Shown piece after piece: positions 11,491 through 22,763 of a stretch of DNA of 64,000 nt. The position numbers were made by a program, and so were the translations under genes. Each line of letters starts with the position of its first letter. Position 1 is the first letter of the stretch. The notes below the pieces were generated by a model that made no database searches, was not told the DNA's origin, and saw only the letters and a list, made by a program, of their open reading frames with translations. This stretch comes from Cymbidium sinense (Eukaryota; Streptophyta; Magnoliopsida; Asparagales; Orchidaceae), in contig CM038216.1 of the NCBI GenBank assembly GCA_021442155.1, positions 87,454,945 to 87,518,944 of the forward strand, given 5' to 3'.

Positions 11491-12107
11491 TTTTTGGTTA
11501 TGTTTTTTTAGTTTTTCTTTATTTTTTTAGTTTTTTAATTTAGTTTTTAGTTTTTTTTTAAATTTTTATCTTTTTATTTATTATTTATTATTATTTTATT
11601 ATTTTATTTTATTTTATTTATTTTTTAAGGTTTAGGGTTTAGGGTTTAGGTTTTAGGGTTGTTTTATTTTTTACTTTAGGTTTAGTTTTTATTTTATTTA
11701 GGTTTTTTATTTCATAGTGTAGTTTAGGTTTTTATTTATTTTATTTTAGTTTAGTTTTTATTTTTTATTTAATTTTATTTTTAGGTTTAAGTTTAGGTTT
11801 ATGTTTTAATTTATGATCTTATTTTATTTTAATTTGGTTTAAGTTTTTTATTTTTTTATTTTTTATGTTTTATTTAGTTTAGGTTTAGGTTTTTAACTTT
11901 TTAGGGTTTAGGGTTTAGGGTTTAGGGTTTATAGTTAGTTTAGGGTTTAGGTATTAGAGTTTATGGTTTAGGGTTTAGGGTTTAGGGTTTAGGGTTTAGG
12001 TTTTAGGGTTTAGGGTTTAGGGTTTTTATGGTTTAGGGTTTAGGAATTAGGTTTTAGATTTTAGTTTAGCGTTTTGGTTTTAGTTTAGGATTTAGAGTTT
12101 TTGGTTG
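11491..12107 (+). repeat. Degenerate telomere-like satellite (segment 3)
   Basis: T-rich repeats (11491-11890) give way to a TTTAGGG-rich stretch (11895-12040) that holds some of the better-preserved runs of exact TTTAGGG units in the window (about 11955-12025). It ends at the poly(T) of GRP fragment 2. There is no AAATTAAGTAAAC marker and no gene. Confidence 0.9.
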
Positions 12108-12530
12108 TTTTTTTAATAGAGAATAAATTCAAATTCAACATTTCTTCTTTTCGATTTAATCAACCAAGTAACACACCAAGTTTTATAAGACACAAGGGAC
12201 AACATAGATAAAAAATGAGCACACATAGAGCAAATCTAAAACCCTAGATAACTAGAACCGTATCCACTTTAAAGACACATTTCCATAAGCAACAGATCGG
12301 GTCAGCGGTTCTTCAGTTTCTTCTATTCCCATGAGAACCATCCTGGCCTCCTGAGTAGCCGGATCCACCATCATATCCTCGATCTCTCCTCACCACATGT
12401 TGGCTAACCTGTCACTCCTCACGCTTCCAACCACCACACCTCCATATCCCTCAGATCCCCACCACCACGATAAGCCTCCTCCTTCGCCTCAACCACCAGA
12501 TCTAGACTTTGCCTAGTTGACTACCCATTT
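12108..12530 (-). pseudogene. GRP retrofragment 2
   Basis: Another copy of the RRM-end plus Gly-rich tail plus 3' UTR fragment, sense on minus, with the poly(A) seen as T7 at 12108-12114. It is shorter than most copies because of internal deletions. One removes the part encoding DGRNITVN near 12520, yet the outer junction (CCCATTTTTAGGG) is the same as in other copies. The 3' UTR keeps AAACCCTAGATAAC on + near 12240. The C-terminal codons read H-G-N-R-R-N-stop. It is not translatable. Confidence 0.8.
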
Positions 12531-13350
12531 TTAGGGTTTAGGTTTATGTTTAGGTTTATTAGGGTTTAGGGTTTAAGTTTGATTTTTTATTTATTTTTAG
12601 GTTTATTTTTTAGGTTTAGGTTTTTATTTAGGTTTTACTTTATTTTATTTTATTTTTGGTTTATTTTAGTTTTATTTTATTTTTATTTTGCATTTAGTTT
12701 TTATTTTATTTAGGTTTTTTATTCTTAGGTTTATTTTATGTTTTAGTTTAGGTTTTATTCATTTTATTTTAGTTTATTTTATTAGTTTATTTTATTTTAT
12801 TTATTTTTAGGTTTAGTTTTATTTTATTTTATTTTAATTTTATTTAGGTTTAGGTTTTATTTATTTATTTTATTTTAGGTTTATTTAGTTTAGGTTTAGG
12901 TTTTAGGTTATTAAGAAGGTATTTAGTTTAGGGTTTAGGTTTAGGGTTTAGGTTTATGGTTTAAGTTTTAGGGTTTAGGGTTTAGGTTTAGGGTTTAGGG
13001 TTTTAGGGTTTAGACTTTTTAGGGTTTAGGCTTAGGGAGTTTAGGGTGTGTTAGTTTAGGTTTTAGGTTTAAGGTTTAGGTTTAAGTTTTAGGGTTTAGG
13101 AGTTTAGGTTTAGGTTTTAAGGTTAGTTTAGTGTTTAGTATTTATAGTTTTAGGGTTTAACAGGTTTAGAGTTAGTTAGGAGTTTAGGTTTAGGGTTTAA
13201 GTTTAGAGTTTAAGTTTAGGAGTTTAGGGTTTAGATTGAAGGTTTAGTTTAGGCAAAATTTTGGATTTATAGTTTAGTTTAGTGTTAGTTTATGGTTTAA
13301 GTGTTTTAGGGTTTAGTTTAGGTTTAGGTTTAGTTATATTTAGGGTTTGG
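12531..13350 (+). repeat. Degenerate telomere-like satellite (segment 4)
   Basis: It begins with TTTAGGGTTTAGGTTTATG and TTTATTAGGG, the flank shared with other GRP copies, then a T-rich stretch. From 12900 to 13345 it is dense in TTTAGGG, TTTAGG and AGTTTAGG variants with many single-base gains and losses. It ends at the poly(T) of LINE B. No gene is seen. Confidence 0.9.
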
Positions 13351-15010
13351 TTTTTTTTGGAAAAATTAGAATTTTATCATAATAAAGGAAAAATATAATG
13401 TCCTTAATAGGGTAAAGCTCCCTCATTGAGCTAAAACCTAAACCCTCATTTAATTAGAAAAGAAAGCAAAAACAACTAAAAGCATGAGAGAAAATGATGT
13501 AAATAAAACAAACATGAAAAAATGAAAAGGTTAAGTTGTTCATGATTCCTTTAAGAAAGCAAGGTAAGCAAGTTCCATAGCAACAACAGTAGGGATGACT
13601 GAGAAATGTCCAGGCCTTCGGTAAAGTTCCAACCTATGAAAGAATTTTACAAAAAACAATGCCAAGGAAAAATTCATAGCTAAAAGGATAAGGATAAAGA
13701 GAGCAAAAGGAGAGAGCTGAGAAAGAAAAGGCTCAAGCTAAGTTAAGATCATCTCACGGGGCAACAATGCATATGTGCATCCAAACTTCATAAGAAGAGT
13801 TACAATCATTGTAAAACTACCAACCAAAAGAGGAGGTGAGTAACATCAAAACCATCATAGCGACATGATACAAGAGCCATCTAAGGCAAGTAGTCCATAG
13901 TGATCCAGTCCTGCACCAAACAAATAGAGAAAATAACTAGCTAATAGCCATTAAGTAGCCAACCCACCAACTAAAACCCACAATAGGCCAATCATATAAA
14001 GCCAGCAACCTATAAGTTATAACATTATCATTGGCCAAACTAATGGAAAGCCACCACCATAACCACCAGACATACCAAGCCAACAACTAAGACCAGCACA
14101 AATAAAAGGAAGACAAAGGCAGCCACCAACCACCATAAACCAAATATCCCAATTTAGAAGGATCAGTAAAGGTTTGGTCATCACAGTAAAAGGTTGCAGC
14201 AAATTGGCCAAGAAGAAAAAAAACCACAAAGAGAAAGATAGCCAACCAAAATTCCAAGGACAACTAAAAGTCCTCCCACCAAAGCAACTAAGTAAAACAT
14301 CCATAAGGCAGCCACCAAAGAACAACCCATCATTAGTAACCAACAAAGGAAAGATGCCCATACTAAGGAAAAAACATTAAAACCATAAAACACCACACAA
14401 TGAAACAACCAACCAATCTAACCAGTAACATAGCCTTTAGCCAACCACCAGCAAAAGAAAAAGTCAATGTAAAGACCAATAGTAGCCATCAAGCCAAAAT
14501 CACCCTAGATAGCCAGAAAAATAACAGCCACCAAAAAGCCCTAAACTAGCCAACCAACAATCCCCCCTAGATATGTTACCAATAGAAAAAGAAAAAATAG
14601 CCAACCTAACAAACCAACAGTTAACCCATGAAAAACCACCCATACCACCACAACGATCAAAATAGGTAAGTGAGCAACCAGCCCTAAAATGTGGGAAAAC
14701 CCATACAGGAGGAAAAACCAATAGCAGAAAAAGACACAACCCCATAGGAGGTTATCAAAAATAATCATGGAAAAAATGTGGTAAAAACCCAACCAGGAAG
14801 ACAGTAGCCACCATGCCAAAAAAACTAAATCAACCAAAGTAATAATAGCTACTAAAGTAAACACTAGGTTAACACAAAAGTAAAAGGTGAAATGTAACAA
14901 CCAGCCCAGCCAAAGAGTGAAAATAAGTAAATACCCGCAAACTAAAGAGGGTTTAATAAAGGTCAAACAAAAGCAAAGCCTCATAAAAAACCAACAAAAT
15001 AGAAACCAAG
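13351..15010 (-). other. LINE B 3' region
   Basis: About 1.65 kb between the RNase H stop and the poly(A). In sense it is T/G-rich, with repeated TTGGCTGGTT-like text that yields Leu/Trp/Phe-rich open frames (14017-14361, 14541-15014). These frames are not conserved as proteins in LINEs A, C or D, so I treat them as compositional. The last roughly 500 bases (13351-13880) are shared with LINE D (63231-63740) and LINE A (8263-8800), which suggests a conserved 3' tail that may be recognised by the RT. Confidence 0.7.
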
Positions 15011-15600
15011 CCAAGAAATTATAATCTGAGATAAGACAATCCAGTATTATCTAGATTAACCAAGCCTCTTAATAGTTTAGATAATGTTTGGTTGTCAAAC
15101 AAAGTGAACTAAGTTAAGTTGGCACCTAAATTAGCCAAGAAATCAGTACAAGCATTACTTTCTCAAAGGATGTGGGAAATTTTTAAAAAAACTTAAGAAA
15201 GAAGATTTTTTGTAGGATTAAGGAGATAAAATAATTCAGCATTCCCATTTCTATTGGATTAAGCATGTCAAGGAGTAAGAGAGCATCAACTTCAATCTAG
15301 ATGTTGAGAAAACACTATTCAAACAAATTTCAATAGCTTTACTAACAACCATAAGCTCAACAAAAATAATAGAAAAGGCTTTGAGAGGATCAACAAAAGC
15401 ACAAATGATAGTACCTTTAGAATCCCTAAGGATACAACCACAACCATATTTATTGGAAGCTACAGAACCATCAGTATTCACTTTAATCAAGTTGTCTTTA
15501 GGTTTGATCCAATGGAAAATTCTAGCACTTTTATAGGAGTCCAAGTCAGGCAGAATGATACCTAATTTTTTAGCCATAAATTTATAGCCTCTAAAATGAA
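15011..15600 (-). pseudogene. LINE B RNase H domain (ORF2 C-terminus)
   Basis: The frame at 15577-15251 encodes FHWIKPKDNLIKVNTDGSVA, then GCILRDSKGTIICAF and VELMVVSKAIEIC, a plant non-LTR RNase H with the first Asp (NTDGS) and the Glu (VELM). After a frame break the last part is readable at about 15190-15020 (LRESNACTDFLANLGA, then GLVNLDNTGLSYLRL and a stop). It would remove RNA from the cDNA hybrid. LINE C carries a very similar domain at 31164-31496. It is the end of the ORF2 polyprotein, separated from the RT by indels. Confidence 0.85.
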
Positions 15601-15999
15601 TAATACTAATAAGATTGGCATTAAGTAGAGCATGATTTTTTTTTCAGTTCTAGCCAGGATCCTTTTATGGTTCATAGGAGTGCCATGATATTTAGCATCA
15701 TTTCTATCCATCCAGATGAACTAGAGACAAGTAAGAGCAATTAAAACTTTGATATGACCTTTCATAATTTTTTTTAAATAAACTTCAAGAAGTTTATATA
15801 AAGAAAGAGAACCATGAAAATAGTTGGAATTAAATAAATCATCATACCGAAAGCCAAAATTCAGAAGCAATAGCACCACTGACAAAAATATGATATACAT
15901 TTTCAATATGAAAGCAACAATAGCATTTTGATGGTAGATAAAACCCTTTAGTCCAGAGCAAAGTGTCAATACGAATAAAGTTATTCAAAACCATCCAAA

Positions 16000-17760
16000 C
16001 TAAAACCAAATAGGAAATGGGAATGATATTGTTAAAAAGTTTAATAAAGACATTGGAGGGGTTCTGCTTATCTCTAATAAAATTTTAAGCCTCTTTAATA
16101 ACAAAATCACCATTATAAGAAAGCTTAAAAAACGTTTGATCAAGTTTATTAGAAGAAATGAGGATATTTCTAAAATTGTCAAAAAAAGAGAAATAGGGAT
16201 ATAATTCTCAAGTTTACTTTCATTCCAATTGTTATTAAGCCAAAAAGAGTTAACTTTGATAGCAGCAGTAGAGTGGGTAGATAAAAGTGTGTCAATGGAT
16301 CCATTACCAATCCAGTTGTCATGCCAAAAGAAAGAAGTACCTGAATGAATACCCCAAGATATTAAGGATTTGGTAACCCATTTAATGGAGCAAAGCCTTT
16401 TCCAAACCGGAGAGTCACCAACTTTATAAGCACAGATAAGAGGGTGTTTACCTTGGTAATATTTTAACATCATAAAATTATCCCAAAGCATATCATTCTT
16501 TCTAAAATTCCACCATAGCTTATGAGAGAAAGCGGTGATAGCTTCATGAATGGGTTTGCAACCTAGAGCACCTTCACCCAAAGGACCACAACATTTAGGC
16601 CAAGATGTCCAATGAATTCTTTTGGTAGAGTTATTGGAGCCTCAAAAAACTTTATTAAGCAAGTGATAAATTATGATGAGAGTGGCATTAGTGGAGATAA
16701 TAGTTTGAATCAAATAAAGAGGCATTGAATTAAGAGTGCTTTTATGAATAGTGAGTCTGCCACCAAAGGAAAGTAAATGGAATTCCCAAATGAAAATTTT
16801 ATTTAAAATTTTTTGAATTAACTCGTCAAAGAGATGGTATCATTTTGGGCCTTTAAAGAGAAGAGCACCCATGTACTTTAGAGGTAAGTGTTGATGCTTA
16901 AAATTATGATATGCTGAGGATTTGATTGATTTTATTATTGGAATCTGAGAGGAAGTGATAAAATAGCTTTTGTTATCATTGATAGAGAAGCCACTTTCTA
17001 TTCCAAATTTATTTAGAAAATACTTGAGATGCTTGATATGATAAATAAAAGCATTGCAAACAATAAGAAAATCATCTATAATGCTTAAATGGAAAATAAG
17101 AAGACCACCAATAGTTTTGTACATACTAGGATTGTTAAAGAATAAATCATTGATGCTCTAGATAAGTACTCAATAGCGATAATAAATAAAGGAGGAGATA
17201 AAGGATCCCCTCTTAAGCCATGGGAGAGAAAGAAACACAAGGCTTCCCCATTAAGAAAAAAAAATAAAAATAGGCATTATTAATACAATTTTTAATAAAA
17301 TAAATAAATTTATCAAAAAACCTAAATAAATTCAGAATATGGAAAAGAAAGTCCCAAGAAATGTTATCAAAGGCTTTGGTAATTTCTAATTTGAAAAGAA
17401 TGTTGCCACCTCTAGTCTTGGCATCAAGATCATGAATTAATTCTTGGGCTAGTAAAATATTATGATAAATAGATCTACCTCTAATAAAACCAGTTTGGTT
17501 GAGAGAGATAATTTTATTAAGTAAAGGACTAAGCCTGTTGGTTAGAATTTTGGAAATCAACTTATTGAAGAAGGTGCAAAGACTAATAGGTCTAAAATCA
17601 CTCAAATACTCCAGATTTTCATTCCTATGTATAAGAATGATAGAAGTACTATAAAAATATCTAGGAAAAGGATTACTATTAAAAAATTCAACCATAGCCT
17701 GAATCAAATCATTTTTAATGATAAACCAAAAATTTTTGAAAAAATTGAGTTGTGAAACCC
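16000..17760 (-). pseudogene. LINE B reverse transcriptase and connection region
   Basis: The frame 17707-17213 shows DFRPISLCTFFNKLISKIL, then LNQTGFIRGRSI and LLAQELIHDL, and an LEITKAFDNISW catalytic box. GLRGDPLSPPLFIIAIEYL follows near 17215-17155. The second catalytic box is SIIDDFLIVCN in the frame 17124-16840, keeping both Asp residues, followed by LPLKYMGALL. The frame 16581-16000 has KLWWNFRK, then SPVWKRLC and FFWHDNWIGNG, the usual C-terminal region of plant LINE ORF2. At least three frame changes divide the domain. It would copy LINE RNA from a nicked target 3' end. Confidence 0.87.
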
Positions 17761-18420
17761 TCCGAACTAGTAATAAAATCTATATTCATGCTATTAAGGA
17801 CTTTAAAAATTTCATCTTCATTAGGCACGATGGTAAATAAAATCATTACCATCATTAGTAAAAATAGAAAGAATCAAATGTGATTTAGAAATAGCTTCAT
17901 AAGAGCAACTCTTATTAAGCATATTTCTAAAGTAATTAATAATTGATTCCTTAATATCATTATTCTTTGTAATCCTAACACCATTGTCATCTTTAATTTT
18001 TTGAATATTATTTAAAGCTATATTATTATTAACTTAAGCATGAAAATACCTAGTGTTCCTATCACCATCTGCAATATGCTTGCTAGTAGCTTTTTGGCAT
18101 AAGTAAGTCTCTTCCATATTTTGGAAGTTAACAAGTTTGTCTTTCACCTCAGTGAAGTCATTAATCTTAGAAGGATCAAATATAATAGAGACTTCAAGAT
18201 CACAAACCAATTTTTCCATAGGTTTAATATTAGCAAAAAGGTTTTCAAAATAATGCTTGTTCCACCAACCCAAATTTTTTTTAAGTCTTTTAAGTTTAAA
18301 CAAAAGTCTATTCATCCCCATAATCGAATTATCAGGATGTAAAGGGGCTTTCCAATTATTAGCCATAACATCAAAAATCAATATATGAATCCACATGTTC
18401 TAAATCTAAAAAGGATTTAT
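17761..18420 (-). pseudogene. LINE B ORF2 linker between endonuclease and RT
   Basis: The minus frame 18396-18034 encodes a charged, helical-looking segment (LKRLKKNLGWWNKHYF, then KPMEKLVCDLEVSI) ending in KHIADGDRNTRYFHA. The last motif resembles the WLKDGDRNTKFFH signature commonly found between endonuclease and RT in plant LINE ORF2 proteins. The stretch 17761-18033 continues towards the RT but is frame-broken. Confidence 0.75.
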
Positions 18421-19085
18421 GTAATCTATTTGAATTATATTTAATAGAAACCAAATGAGGAGCATGATCAGATAAGGTTCTCTTAAATGATCAATAGAAG
18501 TAATAGGGCATTTAATAATCTAATGAGTATTAAAAAGAATATGGTCCAACCTTTGCCAATGTCTAAAATTTTGCCAAGTATAATTAGAACTCTTAAAGCC
18601 AATATCAATCAAATTACAATCAATGATCATATTGGGAAAAACTACCATATAATGAATATTGGGAGAGCAGCCACCACTTCATTCAGAAGAGAATAAAGTA
18701 GTGTTGAAATCATCATGCACAAACCAAGGTTTGTTGACCAAGGTAGTAAAATTCCTCAAATTATCCCAAATAATATTTCTACCAGATCTATAACAAGATG
18801 CATAAACAAAAGAGCCCAAAACACAATAGTCACCATAAGAAATTTGAACATTGGTAACTTGTTAAAAATCATCAATAATAGAAATCCCAACAAAATTATT
18901 CCAAAAATACCAAATCTTATTACTAACTCTAGAGAAAAATTTATTGAAGCCAATCATTCTAGCAACATGGTTAATTTTATTATATTGAATAAGAGGCTCT
19001 AGAACACTAAGTAAATAACTATTATGACTACGATAAAGATTTCTAATATATGATTATGAGTAGAGAATGCGATCCCTCTAACATT
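18421..19085 (-). pseudogene. LINE B apurinic-type endonuclease domain
   Basis: Translating the minus strand from about 19085 with frame changes gives NVRG at the start, SNKIWYFWNNFVG near 18930, WFVHDDFNTTL near 18715 (family form W.V.GDFN), IGFKSSNYTWQN near 18600, RLDHILFNT near 18555 and a SDHAPHLVSI motif near 18470. These are the ordered motifs of the L1 endonuclease that nicks target DNA to start target-primed reverse transcription. Stops and shifts break it. The + strand frames at 18487-18696 and 18715-19002 are shadows of this domain. Confidence 0.82.
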
Positions 19086-19199
19086 CAAATAAGAAAATTA
19101 AACATAAATAAAATAAAAAGGAGATAAGTAAAGGTTAATTAAGGGAGGAGTGAGAGGCTGCTGCAGATCTAGTGTTTTTGGATAATTTTGGAGATTAAT

Positions 19200-20874
19200 T
19201 TTTAACACTTTTTTTTCTTTATAGCATGATAAATTTTAAAACCACTTTCTTTTCCCCTAGAGTAATTATCCGAGTAAGATTTAGTAACATTGGTCACAAA
19301 TTTATGAGAATTCTCCAAGTGTTTGGGGGGAGTTCACCCTCTTCCAAATTCATATTAAGTTGAAAAGTAGGATTAACATGAATATCAAGATTAGAAATGA
19401 GAGACAGTGATGATTTAGAACCATTTAAAGCACAAGTAGTTAAATCAATATTAGAAATGTTTTCACCATGCTTGACATCATTTAAAACCTCATTAAAAGC
19501 CAGCATAGATGCAGAAATAGAATCATCTTTTATTATTCTCTATATTAGAAATATTTAAATTCAAAGAAGGTAAAAGAGGTAAATCATCCTTCCCATTTTA
19601 AAAATTAGCCAAATCTATATCAATAGTATGAGCTAAAACTTGTTAAACATGATTAAGCCCGATATCCAAGGAGTCAACCTTAATAATAGCCTTCAAACCA
19701 TTCATAGGATCCGAGGCCAATTTTTGAACAGAAGTAGGGATCGGCTTATGGGTAGGAACAACATTCTCTTTAGGAGGATTTAATTTTTGTAAGTGGGGAT
19801 GGAAAATAAAACATTTTAAATTCTCAATATTATGAATTTTATAGTGGGAACAAAAAACAGGAAGGTTCTCCAATTCAACCTTTTGGGAATACCAGTATTT
19901 TTCAAAGCCCATCCAAGCTTCCTTAGGGGATTTTTTAGTTATGTCTAGTTCCACGAGGATCTGAGCCATAGAAGGGTGAAATCACTCAGTGGTCACGTGG
20001 TCGAGTTGCAAGGGCCAACCAAATAAAGCCCGGATAGCAAAAAGCACATGATGGGGAACAAAATGAATGCACATATTAGGAAGAGATAACCACACAGGGA
20101 CATTAGGAGATTCCCCCATAATGTCAAAAAGGGGTGATAACTTTAACAAATGCATTTGATAATTAAAGATGAAATAAGAATGACATGAAAAAATATGTGA
20201 ATAATTCAGATCATTAGAAAGTTCAATCAGGATATGCTGAGGTTCAATAATACCAATTAAGAATGAACCCATAAGCTTGGGATTATGGAAAAAAGATCAG
20301 ATCTTATCCAAATTAGGATGACGCAAAGAAAATTTATCGACAAGAGAAAATTCAAATGGTTTTGCCAACTTTTCAACATCCACATCAGAGCACATTACAG
20401 CTGACAAACCTCTAAAAGACATCATAATAAGATTAACCAAATCAATAGATGGAGAAGTCTTATCAAAGAGTGCTTCTTTAAAAGAATTAGTATAAGAAGC
20501 AGCATTAGTGCCACCAAGCCCTAATGTGTTGGATGCCCTAGCGAAAGCATCCATAATTTGAGGTGGTGCCCAAATAATAATACTCACCCAAGCCATGGTT
20601 TTGCTAACTTTTTAATATCCACATCAGAGCACATTACGGCCGACAAACCTCTAAAAGACATCAAAATAAGATTAACTGAATCAATAGAGGGAGTAGTTTT
20701 ACCAGAGAGCGCTTCCTTAAATGATTTAGTATATGAAGCAGCATTAAGGCCTCCAAGCCCCAAAGTGTCAGATGCCCTTGTTGAAGCATCCATAATTTGA
20801 GGTGGAGCCCAAGAAATAGAACTCACAGCAGCCATAGTCAATGATGAAGCATCACGCAAATGGCCAGATGCCAT
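19200..20874 (-). pseudogene. LINE B ORF1 (DUF4283-like and zinc-knuckle protein) with duplicated N-terminus
   Basis: The start at 20874 opens MASGHLRDASSLTMAAVSS. The next segment, SWAPPQIMD to SDVDIKKLAKP, is repeated in tandem: 20597-20835 against 20358-20596, period about 239 bp. The DUF4283-like domain follows at 20350-19900 (HILIELSNDLNYSHIF, SPNVPVWLSLPN, QILVELDITKKSPKEAW). A zinc knuckle is readable as FCSHYKIHNIENLKCFIFHP near 19860-19800, with one Cys replaced by Tyr relative to LINE A (FCNHCKIHG). The C-terminal part has an acidic stretch (LNMNLEEGELPP near 19340) and a basic end. ORF1 proteins of this type coat LINE RNA. Frameshifts occur near 19980 and 19620. Confidence 0.82.
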
Positions 20875-21019
20875 TCAAGCCTTTGAATTCTATCCAAGGT
20901 GAAAGCCACAGAAATCCCTAATCCAGGATGCACCATCAAGAGGGATTCAAAAATCATCAAAAATGAGAGAACGCTTGGGGGGGGGGGGGGAGGATGGGGG
21001 AGGAAGGAGGGAGGGGAGT
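20875..21019 (-). other. LINE B 5' leader with G/C tract
   Basis: The + strand has an uninterrupted run of 14 G (20977-20990), then GGATGGGGGAGGAAGGAGGG and GGGGAG, directly before TTTGGGTTTAGGG repeats. In the LINE sense it is a C-rich 5' end. LINE A has a shorter G6 tract at the same place (11485-11490). It probably marks the true 5' end of the LINE. The exact boundary with the array is uncertain by several bases. Confidence 0.6.
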
Positions 21020-22286
21020 TTGGGTTTAGGGTTTAGGTTTTAGGGTTTAGGGTTTAGGTTTTAGGGTTTAGGGTTTAGGGTTTAGGGTTTATGGTTTATG
21101 GTTTTAGGGTTTAGGGTTTACAGTTTACGGTTTAGGCTTTACGGTTGTAGGTTTAGGAATTACAGTTTCAATTTTAAGGTTACTTTTAGGGTAAAGGATT
21201 TAGGGTTATGGTTTTTTTTAAATTTTTTTTTAGTTTATTTTATTTAGGGTTTATTTATTTGTTTTTAATTAAGTAAACTGGTTGGTTTAGGTTTATTTAG
21301 TTTATTTTATTATTTATTTTGATATAGGTTTATTTTTATTTTTATTTAGTTTAGTTTATTTATTTTAGGTTTATTTATTTTAGTTTAGGTATTTTATTTT
21401 AGTTTATTTTTTAGGTTTATGTTTATTTTTTATTTTGTTTTATTTCTATTTTATTTTTTAGGTTTAGATTTTATTTTGTATTTTTAGGTTTAGGTTTTGG
21501 TTTTTATTTCATTTTTTTAAGTTTATTTTATTTTTATTTTAGGTTTAGTTTTTATTTTAGTTAGGTTATTTATTTTTAGTTTTATTTTAGTTTTTTTAGT
21601 TTAGTTTAGGTTTTCATTTATTTTATTTTGGTTTAGTTTTCATTTTTTTATTTAGATTATTTTAGTTTAGGTTTAGGTTTATTTTATTTTTATTTAAGGT
21701 TCATATTTTTTTGTTTAGTGTTTAGGTTAGATTTTTTATTTATTTTTAAGTTTTATTTTTAGGTTTATTGTTTAGGTTTATGTTTTTATTTAGTTATTAT
21801 TTTATTTTATTTTAGGGTTATTTTATTTTTTATTTTAGATCTAGTTTTATTTTTTTAAGTTTTTTATTTTTTTTAATATAGTTTAGGTTTTTATTTATTA
21901 TATTTTAATTTAGTTTTAATTTTTTTATTTTATTTTCTTTTTAGTTTTAAGTTTAGGTTTAGGTTTAGGTTTAGGTTTAGGTTTTAGTTTATGTTTTAAT
22001 TTTATTTTATTTTGGTTTAGGGTTTTTGTATTTATTTTATTTTTAGGTTTTATTTAGTTTAGGTTTAGCTTTTTTAACACTTTTAGGGTTTAGGTTAGTT
22101 TAGGGTTTAGGGTTTAGTTTTGGTTTGGGGTTTAGGTTTAGGGTTTAGGGTTTAGTCTTGGGTTTAAGGTTTAGGGTTAGAGTTTTTGATTTTTGGGTTT
22201 AGTTTTAGGGTTTAGGGTTTATGGTTTAGGGTTTAGGGTTTAGGTTTTGGTTTTTTTTAAGTTTTAGTTTAGGTTTTAGGGTTTAG
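21020..22286 (+). repeat. Degenerate telomere-like satellite (segment 5)
   Basis: A TTTAGGG-rich stretch (21020-21210), then the marker at 21266-21285 (TTAATTAAGTAAACTGGTTGG), then a T-rich stretch, then TTTAGGG-rich again from 22080 to the poly(T) of GRP fragment 3. At 21950-22000 there are five or more consecutive GTTTAGGTTTAGG units. No gene is seen. Confidence 0.9.
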
Positions 22287-22763
22287 TTTTTTTTAATAGA
22301 ACAAATTTAGATTCAACATTTCTTCTTTTGATTCCATCAAAAGTAACACACCAAGTTTTCTTGACACAAGCAGCGATAGATAAAAATGAGCACATAGAAA
22401 ATCAAAAACCCTAGATAACTAGAACCATCTTTACAGTAAATACATAAATCCATAAGTAGAAGATAGGATCAACCATTCTTTAGTTTCTTTAGTTCCCATC
22501 AGAACCACTCCCGCCTCTCGAGTAGTGAGATCCACCATCAAATCCCTATTCTCTCCCTCCGCCACCACCATGGTTGTAACCTCCATCACTCCACTCACCT
22601 CCATAACCACCCCTGCTCTTACCACCACCTCCATACCTACCAGCAGCTCCAAATCCCCCACCACCACTGTGATATTTGTAACCTCCGCCTTCGCCTCCAC
22701 CACTAGATCTAGACTGAGCCTGGTTGACAGTAATGCTCTTGCCATCAAGGTTCTGCCCATTCT
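22287..22763 (-). pseudogene. GRP retrofragment 3
   Basis: Sense on minus, with the poly(A) seen as T8 at 22287-22294. The 5' cut is at NGQNLDGKSITVNQAQSR (22763 inward), followed by SSGGGEGGG and a Gly/Tyr-rich tail. A frameshift near 22540 precedes the tail end (GGSHYSRGGSGSDGN, stop). The W codon expected after DGN is TAA, followed by R-N-stop. The 3' UTR contains AAAAACCCTAGATAAC on + (about 22403). The overlapping + strand frame (Thr/Ser-rich, 22525-22773) is a shadow. This copy best shows the RRM end. Confidence 0.85.

Larger units (their letters stand above)
13351..21019 (-). mobile_element. LINE B: near full-length plant L1-type retrotransposon
   Basis: Read on the minus strand: a 5' leader with a long G/C tract (21019-20875), ORF1 (20874 to about 19200), ORF2 with endonuclease (19085-18430), linker, reverse transcriptase (about 17760-16840), a C-terminal connection region (about 16600-16000) and RNase H (15600-15011), then a 3' region ending in poly(A) (T8 on + at 13351-13358). 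The length of about 7.7 kb and domain order fit plant L1 elements that carry RNase H. Both ends abut telomere-like repeats (TTTAGGGTTTGG on the left, TTTGGGTTTAGGG on the right). Stops and frameshifts are frequent, so this copy is probably dead, or its consensus is poor. Confidence 0.9.

Noticed and set aside
14017..15014. Leu/Trp/Phe-rich minus frames that resemble membrane proteins
   Set aside because: They lie in the T/G-rich 3' region of LINE B and are not conserved in LINEs A, C or D.
18121..19002. + strand frames of 69-95 codons across LINE B
   Set aside because: They are antisense to the LINE endonuclease and linker, whose motifs are clear on minus.
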